Shown piece by piece: positions 7,227-15,530 of a stretch of 26,465 bases of DNA. The translations under genes and the position numbers were made by a program. Numbering within the stretch: position 1 is the first letter of the stretch; each line of letters starts with the position of its first letter. The stretch is taken from the NCBI GenBank assembly GCA_036656615.1, contig JAVXHY010000022.1, positions 1 to 26,465 of the forward strand, written 5' to 3'. The notes below the pieces were generated by a model that was not told the DNA's origin, did no database searches, and saw only the letters and a program-made list of their open reading frames with translations. This DNA comes from CAUPWF01 sp036656615. GTDB lineage: Bacteria; Bacillota; Clostridia; Lachnospirales; Lachnospiraceae.

Positions 7227-8303
7227 TTACTTATTTCCAAAACTAATACCGATCATCTCTGCTTCTTTAATAATTTCAGCTTCTGGGTTCACTCTTTTTA
7301 ACTTTCCAGCCACTTCTTCAAGCGGAATCTTTACAATCTGATTATTTACAATTCCAACCATATATCCAAATTCCTCCTGCATAATTAATTCAGCTGCCTT
7401 TGCGCCTAAGCGAGTGGCAAGTACTCTATCATAAGGACATGGAGACCCTCCCCGTTGTGTATGCCCTGGCACAGTGATACGAATCTCCTGTCCCGTTTTT
7501 TCCTGAATCTGTTCTGCTAATTCATAAGCAATGGAAGGTGTATTTCTTTGCAATAATTTTGCTTTATATTCTTTCTTTGTCAATGCATAGTCTTCCTTCG
7601 TAATTGCGCCTTCCGCAACTGCTAAAATTGTAAAATATTTTCCTGCATTGGTTCTATTTTGTATTGCCTGTGCAATCACTTCAATATCATAAGGTATTTC
7701 CGGTAATAGGATAATATCTGCTCCACCTGCAATGCCTGCGTGCAGAGTAACCCATCCAACCTTATTTCCCATAATCTCTACAATAAATACACGACGATGG
7801 GAAGCTGCCGTTGTATGAATGCAGTCAAGGGTATTTGTTGCAATATCTACCGCACTTTGAAATCCAAATGTCATATCCGTTCCCCAAAGATCATTGTCAA
7901 TTGTTTTAGGCAGGGTAATCACATTCAATCCTTCTTGCCTCAATAAGTTTGCTGTCTTATGGGTCCCATTTCCCCCAAGTATAACCAAACAATTCAAATC
8001 CAATTTATAATACGTATGTTTCATGGCTTCCACTTTATCTAAACCATTTTCATCTGGCACACGCATCAACTTAAACGGTTGTCTAGATGTCCCTAAAATA
8101 GTCCCCCCCATTGTTAATATGCCTGAAAAATCTTTTGATGTCAGCATATTGAAATCTGCATAAATTAAACCTTTATACCCACTATTGAATCCATATATTT
8201 CCACATCTTTCGTTGTTGTGAATATACCTTTCACCACACCTCGCATGGCTGCATTCAAAGCCTGACAGTCTCCACCACTAGTTAACATTCCAATTTTCAG
8301 CAT
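7227..8303 (-). CDS. pfkA: 6-phosphofructokinase, G104/K124 type
   Basis: A 358-residue phosphofructokinase, which phosphorylates fructose 6-phosphate to the 1,6-bisphosphate in glycolysis. Motifs: N-terminal TSGGDCQALNAAMRG, GTSRQPF, GGNGT (110-114), PKTIDND (132-138, with D136 equal to the E. coli catalytic Asp127), and the PGHTQRGGSP substrate loop. Relative to E. coli PfkA, Gly104 is kept (G113), Gly124 is Lys (K133) and Asp103 is Asn (N112). Gly104 with Lys124 marks the mixed-substrate 'group III' enzymes, in which both ATP- and PPi-users are known, so the phosphoryl donor is not certain. It is the first gene behind the minus-strand promoter at 8350-8378 and is followed by dnaX after 47 bases. 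Confidence 0.92.
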   Translation of the reverse strand: MLKIGMLTSGGDCQALNAAMRGVVKGIFTTTKDVEIYGFNSGYKGLIYADFNMLTSKDFSGILTMGGTILGTSRQPFKLMRVPDENGLDKVEAMKHTYYKLDLNCLVILGGNGTHKTANLLRQEGLNVITLPKTIDNDLWGTDMTFGFQSAVDIATNTLDCIHTTAASHRRVFIVEIMGNKVGWVTLHAGIAGGADIILLPEIPYDIEVIAQAIQNRTNAGKYFTILAVAEGAITKEDYALTKKEYKAKLLQRNTPSIAYELAEQIQEKTGQEIRITVPGHTQRGGSPCPYDRVLATRLGAKAAELIMQEEFGYMVGIVNNQIVKIPLEEVAGKLKRVNPEAEIIKEAEMIGISFGNK

Positions 8304-8349
8304 AAGCTCACATCCCTTCTATGCCTTTAACTTTTCGCTATACAAATCT

Positions 8350-8378
8350 ATTATATCTTATTTCGATTCTGGTAACAA
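8350..8378 (-). promoter_or_regulatory. Promoter of the pfkA-dnaX-ybaB-recR-tal run
   Basis: Minus strand TTGTTA (8378-8373), 17-base spacer, perfect TATAAT (8355-8350), about 45 bases before the pfkA start. It lies in the 182-base divergent gap with map. Confidence 0.65.
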
Positions 8379-8401
8379 GAATATTTTTGTCTCATACTAC
8401 A

Positions 8402-8429
8402 TTGACGTCTTTTGAAAGAGTGTTATAAT
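8402..8429 (+). promoter_or_regulatory. Promoter of map
   Basis: Plus strand TTGACG (8402-8407), 16-base spacer, TATAAT (8424-8429). Transcription would start near 8436, leaving a leader of about 50 bases before the map start. It is back-to-back with the pfkA promoter. Confidence 0.7.
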
Positions 8430-8485
8430 AAGAATGCAAAATAACACAAGATGTAAAACCAATATAAGAAAGCGAAGTAACCAAT

Positions 8486-9301
8486 ATGACAAGTTATCCA
8501 TATTTAGAAAAATTACAAACCTTTAAACGTCAGGGACATATTATTCCACCACTTGAGATTCTCAAAACCCCCGAACAAATTCAAGGCATTCGAAAGAGTG
8601 CTCAATTAAATACTGCTGTTTTAAATCATGTATCCAGTCATATTCAGGCTGGAATGAGCACTGCACAAATTGACACTTTAGTTTATGATTATACTACACA
8701 GCACGGCGGCATTCCAGCCCCACTTAATTACCAAGGATTTCCAAAAAGCGTCTGCACTTCTTTAAACAACGAAATCTGCCATGGTATTCCCGATGAATGT
8801 ATCATCCTCGAAGAGGGCGACATCCTAAATGTAGATGTCTCTACTATTTTAAATGGCTATTATTCCGATGCCTCCCGTATGTTCTCAATTGGTACTATTT
8901 CTCAACGGGCAGACAAACTTATTTCTGTTACAAAAGAATGTGTAGAATTAGGACTTGCTGCCGCACGTCCATGGGGACATATGGGAGATATCGCAGATGC
9001 AATTAATTCCAATGCACAGAAAAATGGTTATTCTGTTGTATCAGAAATTGGTGGGCATGGAATTGGGTTGGAATTTCATGAGGACCCTTATATTTGTTAC
9101 GTTGCTCCTAAGGGTACGGAAATGGTACTTGCTCCTGGTATGGTTTTTACCATTGAGCCAATGATTAATGAAGGAAGTCCTGAATTCTTTGTGGATATAG
9201 ACAATGATTGGACTGTGTATACTGAAGATGACTCCCTCTCTGCTCAAATAGAATATATGGTACTTATTACTACTAATGGTGCTGAGATTTTGAGTAAATA
9301 A
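8486..9301 (+). CDS. map: Type I methionine aminopeptidase
   Basis: A 271-residue cytosolic metallopeptidase that removes the initiator methionine. All family residues are present: H99 (ICHGIP), metal ligands D117 (NVDVS), D128 (YSDAS), H191 (GGHGIG), E224 (TIEPM) and E256 (SAQIEYM), plus H198 (FHEDP). It has about 25 residues before the core that minimal type I enzymes lack, and no SEC-C zinc motif. It is the only plus-strand gene, transcribed alone, and not in the ribosomal-protein cluster where the main firmicute map gene usually lies; it may therefore be a second copy. The ribosome-binding site is weak (GAAAGCGAAG well upstream of the ATG). Confidence 0.93.
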   Translation: MTSYPYLEKLQTFKRQGHIIPPLEILKTPEQIQGIRKSAQLNTAVLNHVSSHIQAGMSTAQIDTLVYDYTTQHGGIPAPLNYQGFPKSVCTSLNNEICHGIPDECIILEEGDILNVDVSTILNGYYSDASRMFSIGTISQRADKLISVTKECVELGLAAARPWGHMGDIADAINSNAQKNGYSVVSEIGGHGIGLEFHEDPYICYVAPKGTEMVLAPGMVFTIEPMINEGSPEFFVDIDNDWTVYTEDDSLSAQIEYMVLITTNGAEILSK

Positions 9302-9346
9302 AAACAAACCTATTTTTAACTTCCGTTAAGAATAGGTTTGTTTTTA
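9300..9346. terminator. Bidirectional terminator shared by map and the tRNA operon
   Basis: A long stem: AAACAAACCTATTTTTAAC (9302-9320), loop TTCC, GTTAAGAATAGGTTTGTTT (9325-9343), with one G-T wobble or C-A mismatch depending on strand. Both strands end in a T run (GTTTTTAT on each), so the hairpin works as an intrinsic terminator for map on plus and for tRNA-Phe/tRNA-Gly on minus. It starts right after the map stop and ends 2-3 bases before the tRNA-Gly 3' end. Confidence 0.9.
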
Positions 9347-9348
9347 TA

Positions 9349-9419
9349 AGCGGGTGATGGGAATCGAACCCACGTATCTAGCTTGGAAGGCTAGTGTTCT
9401 ACCATTGAACCACACCCGC
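9349..9419 (-). tRNA. tRNA-Gly (UCC anticodon)
   Basis: On the minus strand the acceptor arm GCGGGTG pairs with CACCCGC, followed by discriminator T. The anticodon stem CTAGC/GCTAG encloses loop CTTCCAA, with anticodon TCC reading GGA/GGG. The T arm has GGTTCGATTCC. 71 bases without an encoded CCA, which must be added by the CCA enzyme. It lies 3 bases downstream of tRNA-Phe in the same transcript. Confidence 0.97.
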
Positions 9420-9422
9420 GTG

Positions 9423-9495
<73 letters not shown>

Positions 9496-9496
9496 G

Positions 9497-9539
9497 TATG
9501 TAAGTAACTACATACTAGTAAATATAAGTTGCTTACATA
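9497..9539. repeat. 13-base inverted repeat in the tRNA leader
   Basis: Arms TATGTAAGTAACT (9497-9509) and AGTTGCTTACATA (9527-9539) are complementary except one position (a C-A mismatch in the tRNA transcript, a G-U pair on the other strand), around a 17-base loop. It lies between the tRNA promoter and tRNA-Phe, so it forms a hairpin in the 5' leader cleaved off by RNase P. Confidence 0.55.
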
Positions 9540-9559
9540 TCACTTCAGCAACAAAAATG

Positions 9560-9588
9560 ATTCTATCATAGCTTGAAGCTTTTGTCAA
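9560..9588 (-). promoter_or_regulatory. Promoter of the tRNA-Phe/tRNA-Gly operon
   Basis: Minus strand perfect TTGACA (9588-9583), 17-base spacer, TAGAAT (9565-9560), about 65 bases before tRNA-Phe. It begins about 20 bases after the glutamate decarboxylase stop, with no terminator between, so read-through from that gene could add to tRNA transcription. Confidence 0.8.
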
Positions 9589-9609
9589 GTTATCTACTCC
9601 ATCTTTTTA

Positions 9610-11022
9610 TCAATGCGTAAATCCATGAATGCCTTTTTCTGTCTCTAACTGACCATGTACCAACAAATGTGCCTGATCCAGTTCCTCTATTGCTCGTTTC
9701 AAATCGTCCACAAACAGGACTGCCAATTGTGCACTAAAATCTGCACGTACAACAACACGTTGAATGATTGTTTTCTCTAAGTTCATTGGCAACGGATAGG
9801 CCGGGACTTGCCATCCAGACATACGTACCCGATCTGCCAGATCATATAAATTCCATTTCTTACCTATGTTTTCCTTCATTTTCCAACAAACAATGGGCAA
9901 ATTATCTCCGTCATTATATATATCGAAGATTTTTGTCTCTTCAACTGCCTTACCGATATACATTGCAATTTTTCTTGTTTTCTCATGTATTTCTTTGTAC
10001 CCCTTGTGCCCATAACGAATGAAATTATAGTATTGTCCAAGAATCTGGCTTGCGGAACGCGAAAAATTAATTGCAATGGTAGGAATACTTCCACCCAAAT
10101 AGCTCACTTGAAATACTAATTCTTCAGGTAGAAACGATTTATCTCTCCACAATATCCATCCAATTCCTGGATATACAAGGCCATATTTATGACCAGATGT
10201 GTTGATAGACACTACATTATTAAGGCTGAAATCCCATGTATAGTCCGGATGTACAAATGGTACGAACATTCCCCCAGAAGCTGCATCTACATGTATGTAT
10301 ACTTTATAAGCAGTGGTTGCATTATATTGTTCAACCAAATCATTTAATTTCTTAATATCATCACATTTTCCAGTATATGTAATTCCAAGAATCCCTACAA
10401 TCCCTATGGTATATTCATCTACATAATCCATAACTTTTTCCATATTTAGGCTCATATGTGCCTCATCCATAGGAACTGTACGAAGTTCTATGTCCCAATA
10501 TACACAGAATTTTTCCCAGCAAACCTGATAACCACTGGATATTACAAGATTTGGAGTCTTCCCATGAATATCAAGTCCATTTTCCTTAGCCTGGTTGCGC
10601 CATCTAAATTTCATTGCCACTCCACCAAGCATACAGGCTTCCGAAGATCCTACCGTAGATGTCCCCATAAATTCTTCAGCTTTGTTTGCATTCCACAGTT
10701 TTGCAAGCATGTTCACACATCGATTTTCTAATTCTGCGGTCTGTGGATATTCTGATTTATCAATTGCATTTTTCTCCAAGCACTCCGACATGAGTTGTAC
10801 TGCCTGTGGTTCCATATACGTCTGACAAAAGGTGGCTAGATTCTGCCTTGCATTTCCTTCATCCAATAACGTGTCTTTGATAATTTCATAAGCTACTTGT
10901 GGTTCCAATGATTCTGACGGCATCTCATATTTAGGCAATAATTCATCCCCTAAATGGGTAGTCAAAATGGGTGGTAAATGTTGATATTCTAATTTATCTT
11001 GAGATTTCTTTGAATGGATCAT
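9610..11022 (-). CDS. gadB: Glutamate decarboxylase, PLP-dependent
   Basis: A 470-residue enzyme of the bacterial GadA/GadB type, which converts glutamate to GABA and CO2 while consuming a proton. Visible: FMGTSTVGSSEACMLGG (PLP phosphate side), HVDAASGGMFVPF with the Asp that contacts the cofactor ring, and SGHKYG with the PLP lysine K279. The length and N-terminus (DELLPKYEMP) match the family. It ends in GFTH, a terminal His region comparable to the E. coli C-terminal plug (His465) that closes the active site at neutral pH. AGGAGG lies 8 bases upstream of the start, and the gene has its own promoter. No GABA/glutamate antiporter (GadC) gene is in the window. Confidence 0.95.
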   Translation of the reverse strand: MIHSKKSQDKLEYQHLPPILTTHLGDELLPKYEMPSESLEPQVAYEIIKDTLLDEGNARQNLATFCQTYMEPQAVQLMSECLEKNAIDKSEYPQTAELENRCVNMLAKLWNANKAEEFMGTSTVGSSEACMLGGVAMKFRWRNQAKENGLDIHGKTPNLVISSGYQVCWEKFCVYWDIELRTVPMDEAHMSLNMEKVMDYVDEYTIGIVGILGITYTGKCDDIKKLNDLVEQYNATTAYKVYIHVDAASGGMFVPFVHPDYTWDFSLNNVVSINTSGHKYGLVYPGIGWILWRDKSFLPEELVFQVSYLGGSIPTIAINFSRSASQILGQYYNFIRYGHKGYKEIHEKTRKIAMYIGKAVEETKIFDIYNDGDNLPIVCWKMKENIGKKWNLYDLADRVRMSGWQVPAYPLPMNLEKTIIQRVVVRADFSAQLAVLFVDDLKRAIEELDQAHLLVHGQLETEKGIHGFTH

Positions 11023-11058
11023 GGCTTGTTCCTCCTTTTAAAATATCTTGATAACAGG

Positions 11059-11087
11059 ATTATAACATTTGATTATTCAAACTACAA
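11059..11087 (-). promoter_or_regulatory. Candidate promoter of gadB with an inverted repeat in the spacer
   Basis: Minus strand TTGTAG (11087-11082), 17-base spacer, perfect TATAAT (11064-11059), about 37 bases before gadB. The spacer carries the inverted repeat TTTGATTATTCAAA (11068-11081; arms TTTGA/TCAAA), a possible repressor or activator site. The -35 is weak, which would suit an activated promoter. Confidence 0.5.
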
Positions 11088-11108
11088 GCAGACCAAGTCC
11101 AATAAATT

Positions 11109-13145
11109 TCACTTTGTTTTTAATACAAGCGCCGAAAACCTTCCCATATTAATAACCAATTCTCCATTTTCTACTATATATTCTTCCTTTTCCATTGTAA
11201 AACTGTCTGCATAAGAATAAATCATGCGCTCCATTTTACATTTCATCGGAACTTCTGCCTTCCAAACGGGAACAACTACTTCCTCAAGAAGATCTCGATT
11301 ATTAATCACCACAATAATTTGTTCTTTATCATTGAAACGGGCATAGGCAATCATATCTCTTTTCCAGGTCAATATATGAATCGATCCTATTCGAAGGGCC
11401 TGACTTCCCTTATGAATACGAATCATAGCTTTATGAAATTGTAATAATTCTTGATTCTCCTCACCCCAGGGATAAGTTCTTCTATTATCTGGATCTGTGA
11501 ACCCACATACACCCGCTTCATCACCATAATAAACAGTAGGCGCACCTACCCAGGTCATCTGCATAACAACTGCAATTCTCATCACTGCACAACTAACTCC
11601 CACACTGGCAGCTTCTGGTCCCAAGCGTTCCACTCTCCCTATCTTATGATTGGTTCTAGTTAGGAATCGAGAATGATCATGATTTGACAGTTCATTCATT
11701 GCCACCTGCAAAGATGGCGTCAGCATATTGGCCATATGATGAGTAATTGTTCCAACAAATACATCTGCATCTCCACATAAATCCAAGCGCTCCTGATCGC
11801 TATGCTTTTCCATACCTGTCAGGAACCAAGTAATCGGCTCCATAAACGCATCATAATTCATTACTGTATCCCATTCATCTCCATGAAGCCACTCTCCTGG
11901 ATCTCCATAGTGTTCTGCTAATATCAATGCATTTGGATTGGCTTGCTTAATTACATTCCTGAATTCTTTCCAAAACAAATGATTAAATTCATTACTGTAA
12001 CCTAAGTCCGCCGCAACATCTAATCGCCATCCATCCACATTATAAGGTGGTGACACCCATTTTTTCCCAATATCCAAGATATATTGTTTTAAGCACTCGG
12101 AATCTTCGTAATTCAATTTAGGAAGCGTATAGTGTCCCCACCATCCATCATAATGGTGATTATAAGGCCAAGCATTGGGATCTTCATTGGAAAATTTAAA
12201 AAAATCTCTATAAGGACTTTCGCTGCTCACAAAAGCGCCTTTATGATACCCATCCTGACTTTCATATAACCGTTCACAATCCATCCATTTATTAAAAGAA
12301 CCACAATGATTAAACACCCCATCCAGAATCACTTTCATTCCTCGTTTATGAATTTCATTCACAAGTTTAACAAATAATTGATTGCTAGCCTCAAGATTAT
12401 CTAAATTCGTTGTTCTAATCTGATATTTAGTCGCACCCAAATTATCCTTGGCATATTCCGGCAGAACACTTCCACCATCTTTTACGATTTTCCCATAATG
12501 TGGATCAACGTAATCATAGTCCTGCACATCATATTTATGATTAGAAGGGGATACAAATATAGGGTTAAAATACACTACTTCAATGCCTAAATCCTCTAAA
12601 TAATCCAACTTATCTAGTACCCCTTGCAAATCTCCACCATAGAATTCTCTTATTCCAACTTTATTTGGGAACTGATTCCAATCCTTAATCTTGGCACACG
12701 GCTGACCAATGTAAATATATTCCCCATTTTCTACATCATTGCCCACATCTCCATTATAAAAACGGTCTACGAAAATCTGATACATAACTGCGCCCTTGGC
12801 CCACCCCGGAGTAGAAAAATCTGGAACAATTTCAAAATTGTAGTAATTCATAATTTCTTTTGCTACTCCACACCGATTAAAATAACATATCATATCCCCT
12901 TTTACTATTTCAAAATAATAGGTAAACGAATTAGCAGTGAGCAACCATTCTATTGCATAATAATCGAAAGTATCCGTTGTACTTTCTTTGTACAACGGAT
13001 ACGATTTTGAATCAGCAATCAGATTCACTGCCTCTACATCATCCTTAGCTGTGCGGAAACGCAAAACTACTTTTTCATTTGCCTTTGGTTCTTCTGGTAT
13101 TACATAATATTGTGTTCCATCACAAAATAATGCCTGTTTGTTCAT
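11109..13145 (-). CDS. GH13 alpha-amylase family (neopullulanase/cyclomaltodextrinase type)
   Basis: A 678-residue protein without signal peptide, so probably a cytoplasmic maltodextrin or cyclodextrin hydrolase. Residues about 1-115 resemble the N-terminal CBM34 beta-sandwich of the GH13_20 group; the barrel begins at WAKGAVMYQIFVDRF. Conserved regions: DGVFNHCG (region I), nucleophile D376 (DGWRLDVA), acid/base E411 (ILAEHYG), D490 (SNHDHSR), and LPKLN, close to the MPKLN motif of this subfamily. A beta-sandwich tail follows. The start at 13145 has GAGGTG 8 bases upstream; a longer reading to 13193 would run into ftsH. The gene starts 13 bases after the ftsH stop, which suggests it is the last gene of the tilS-hpt-ftsH transcript. 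Confidence 0.92.
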   Translation of the reverse strand: MNKQALFCDGTQYYVIPEEPKANEKVVLRFRTAKDDVEAVNLIADSKSYPLYKESTTDTFDYYAIEWLLTANSFTYYFEIVKGDMICYFNRCGVAKEIMNYYNFEIVPDFSTPGWAKGAVMYQIFVDRFYNGDVGNDVENGEYIYIGQPCAKIKDWNQFPNKVGIREFYGGDLQGVLDKLDYLEDLGIEVVYFNPIFVSPSNHKYDVQDYDYVDPHYGKIVKDGGSVLPEYAKDNLGATKYQIRTTNLDNLEASNQLFVKLVNEIHKRGMKVILDGVFNHCGSFNKWMDCERLYESQDGYHKGAFVSSESPYRDFFKFSNEDPNAWPYNHHYDGWWGHYTLPKLNYEDSECLKQYILDIGKKWVSPPYNVDGWRLDVAADLGYSNEFNHLFWKEFRNVIKQANPNALILAEHYGDPGEWLHGDEWDTVMNYDAFMEPITWFLTGMEKHSDQERLDLCGDADVFVGTITHHMANMLTPSLQVAMNELSNHDHSRFLTRTNHKIGRVERLGPEAASVGVSCAVMRIAVVMQMTWVGAPTVYYGDEAGVCGFTDPDNRRTYPWGEENQELLQFHKAMIRIHKGSQALRIGSIHILTWKRDMIAYARFNDKEQIIVVINNRDLLEEVVVPVWKAEVPMKCKMERMIYSYADSFTMEKEEYIVENGELVINMGRFSALVLKTK

Positions 13146-13158
13146 AAAAATCACACCT

Positions 13159-14988
13159 CTATATCTCCAATTCAAACAATGCTTCAAACTCATCTCTAGT
13201 TATTTTCTCTTTTTCAAGAAGCAAAGCAGCACAAGAATGTAAAATATTACTCTTATCTAGAATAATCTCCCTTGCCTTTGCATAACACTCATCTATAATT
13301 CGTTTGACTTCTTTATCAATTGTTCCCGCCACATGTTCCCCATAACCCCTGGCTGTATGTGCTATGTCGCGTCCAATGAAAAGCTCATTATTATCATCAT
13401 CATAATTAATCAAGCCAACTGCATCTGACATTCCATATTTGGTCACCATTGATTTTGCAATTGCAGTAGCCTGTTTAATATCTTGAGATGCACCTGTTGT
13501 GATATCATCAAAGACCTCTTCCTCCGCAACGCGTCCTCCAAGGGCTACCGTAATATCCTGTAACATTTTACCTTTCGTATTAAAGATTTCATCCTTTTCC
13601 GGCAATGGCATTGTATATCCTGCAGCACCTCCACCAGTTGGTATAATAGACACTCCGTAAACTGGTCCCACATCCGGAAGCACATGAAATAGAATTGCAT
13701 GGCCCGCTTCATGGTAGGCCGTAATTTTTTTCTCTTTATCGGAAATAATATGACTTTTCTTTTCGGTTCCAATTGCCACCTTTACAAAAGCCAAACGAAT
13801 ATCCGATTGTTGCACATATACCCGGTTCTCCTTGGCCGCCAAAATTGCTGACTCATTTAATAGATTTTCCAAATCTGCACCGGTAAATCCCGCAGTTGTC
13901 TGTGCTATCTGCTGTAAATCCACATCGTCTCCAAGCGGTTTTCCCTTAGCATGAACCTCTAAGATCTCTTTCCGCCCCTGTACGTCCGGTCTGCCAACCA
14001 TAACTTTTCTATCAAAGCGCCCTGGTCTAAGAATGGCAGGATCCAAAATATCCACCCGATTAGTTGCAGACATTACAATGATACCTTCATTTACTCCAAA
14101 TCCATCCATTTCTACAAGCAATTGATTCAAGGTCTGTTCTCTTTCATCGTGGCCTCCACCCATTCCAGTGCCGCGTCGTCTTGCAACCGCATCAATTTCA
14201 TCAATAAAAATAATACATGGTGCATTCTTCTTAGCTTCTTCAAACAAATCACGCACTCTAGAAGCACCCACTCCAACAAACATCTCCACAAAATCCGATC
14301 CAGAAATTGTGAAAAACGGCACTCCCGCTTCTCCAGAAACCGCTTTTGCCAGCAATGTCTTACCTGTTCCCGGTGGTCCCACCAATAGGACCCCTTTCGG
14401 AATTCTCGCTCCTACCTGAATGTATTTTTTAGGGGTTTTAAGAAAATCCACTATTTCCTCTAATTCTGCCTTTTCTTCCTGTAATCCTGCCACATCTTTG
14501 AATGTAACTTTTTTATCAGATTCTGTACTTAATTTTGCTCTACTTTTACCGAAACTCATGGCTTTGGCATTTGCCCCACCGCCTTGCTTATTCATAAGCA
14601 TAAAAATGACCGAAATACCTAATACTGCAAATATAATAGGAATGAGTAATTGTGATAACCAGGAATCCTCTGGCACATTCAATGTTGTATATTCCACTTT
14701 TTCATTCGAAAGAAATTTTTGTACCTCATTTACATCTGAAACATATAATTTCCCAATTTCTTCTGAGTCTTTGAGTTTAATATTAACCGAACCTGTCGGC
14801 ACCGCTTTATTTTGCTTAATTGCAACTTTCTCCACTTCGCCGCTTTGTACTTCTTTGACAAATTGGGAATACGTATATTCATTTTCGTTTTTCTGCATTC
14901 GGTTCATCAACCATAACGAGAAAAATAGCACCATAACCAAAATGACTAATGTAGCTCCGCTAAATCCTCTATATTTCTTATTATTCAC
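13159..14988 (-). CDS. ftsH: ATP-dependent zinc metalloprotease FtsH
   Basis: A 609-residue membrane AAA+ protease that removes misassembled membrane proteins and regulatory proteins. Two membrane segments at about 12-28 and 114-132 flank a small extracytoplasmic domain. The AAA module carries Walker A GPPGTGKT (204-211), Walker B IIFIDEID and the second region of homology ATNRVDILDPAILRPGRFDR. The zinc site is HEAGH (H426, E427, H430), with the third ligand in TTGASQDIKQAT. It starts with GTG, with AGGGG 7 bases upstream, and follows hpt by 14 bases. The order tilS-hpt-ftsH matches Bacillus. Confidence 0.98.
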   Translation of the reverse strand: MNNKKYRGFSGATLVILVMVLFFSLWLMNRMQKNENEYTYSQFVKEVQSGEVEKVAIKQNKAVPTGSVNIKLKDSEEIGKLYVSDVNEVQKFLSNEKVEYTTLNVPEDSWLSQLLIPIIFAVLGISVIFMLMNKQGGGANAKAMSFGKSRAKLSTESDKKVTFKDVAGLQEEKAELEEIVDFLKTPKKYIQVGARIPKGVLLVGPPGTGKTLLAKAVSGEAGVPFFTISGSDFVEMFVGVGASRVRDLFEEAKKNAPCIIFIDEIDAVARRRGTGMGGGHDEREQTLNQLLVEMDGFGVNEGIIVMSATNRVDILDPAILRPGRFDRKVMVGRPDVQGRKEILEVHAKGKPLGDDVDLQQIAQTTAGFTGADLENLLNESAILAAKENRVYVQQSDIRLAFVKVAIGTEKKSHIISDKEKKITAYHEAGHAILFHVLPDVGPVYGVSIIPTGGGAAGYTMPLPEKDEIFNTKGKMLQDITVALGGRVAEEEVFDDITTGASQDIKQATAIAKSMVTKYGMSDAVGLINYDDDNNELFIGRDIAHTARGYGEHVAGTIDKEVKRIIDECYAKAREIILDKSNILHSCAALLLEKEKITRDEFEALFELEI

Positions 14989-15002
14989 ATCAAATCCCCT
15001 TT

Positions 15003-15530
15003 CTATTCTACCCCTTCTACAATTCCAATATATGGCAAATTTCTATATTTTTGTGCATAATCTAATCCAAAACCAACTACAAATTCATCTGGAATTTCAA
15101 AGCCAACGTAATTTACATTCACATCTCTTACTCTTCTTTCTGGTTTATCCAAGAGCGTACATACACTCATGCTCTTCGGTTTCCTTTTCTCAAGAACCTC
15201 TAGTAAATAAAAAAGCGTTCTGCCTGAATCGATAATGTCCTCCACCACAATTACTTCTTTTCCTTCCAATGTTTCATCCAAATCTTTTACAATTTTGATG
15301 ATACCACTAGATGATGTTCCCCCTCCATAACTGCTAACGCTCATGAAGTCCAAGCTTACTGGTATGGTAATTCGCTTTGCTAATTCACACATAAAAAAAG
15401 CCCCACCCTTTAACACACAAATCAAGTGTACTTCTTTCCCCTCATAATCACGACTAATTTGACTCCCTATGTCTTGAATTCTTTTATTCACATCTTCTTC
15501 ATTTATTAATACTTTAATTGTTTCTTCCAT
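15003..15530 (-). CDS. hpt: Hypoxanthine phosphoribosyltransferase
   Basis: A 175-residue type I phosphoribosyltransferase that salvages hypoxanthine (and usually guanine) with PRPP. Features: CVLKGGAFFMCELAKRI (39-54), the flexible loop SSYGGGTSSSG, the PRPP loop VVEDIIDSGRTL (95-106), and a C-terminal VGFGLDYAQKYRNLPYIG. The start at 15530 has GGAGGGG 7 bases upstream; an upstream ATG at 15545 lacks one. The start lies inside the end of tilS (17-base overlap), so translation is probably coupled to it. Confidence 0.96.
   Translation of the reverse strand: MEETIKVLINEEDVNKRIQDIGSQISRDYEGKEVHLICVLKGGAFFMCELAKRITIPVSLDFMSVSSYGGGTSSSGIIKIVKDLDETLEGKEVIVVEDIIDSGRTLFYLLEVLEKRKPKSMSVCTLLDKPERRVRDVNVNYVGFEIPDEFVVGFGLDYAQKYRNLPYIGIVEGVE

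Noticed and set aside
14420..15235. Long plus-strand ORF of 271 codons
   Set aside because: It is antisense to the 5' half of ftsH and to hpt, both certain genes; the peptide is low-complexity and Ser/Phe-rich, as expected for an antisense shadow.
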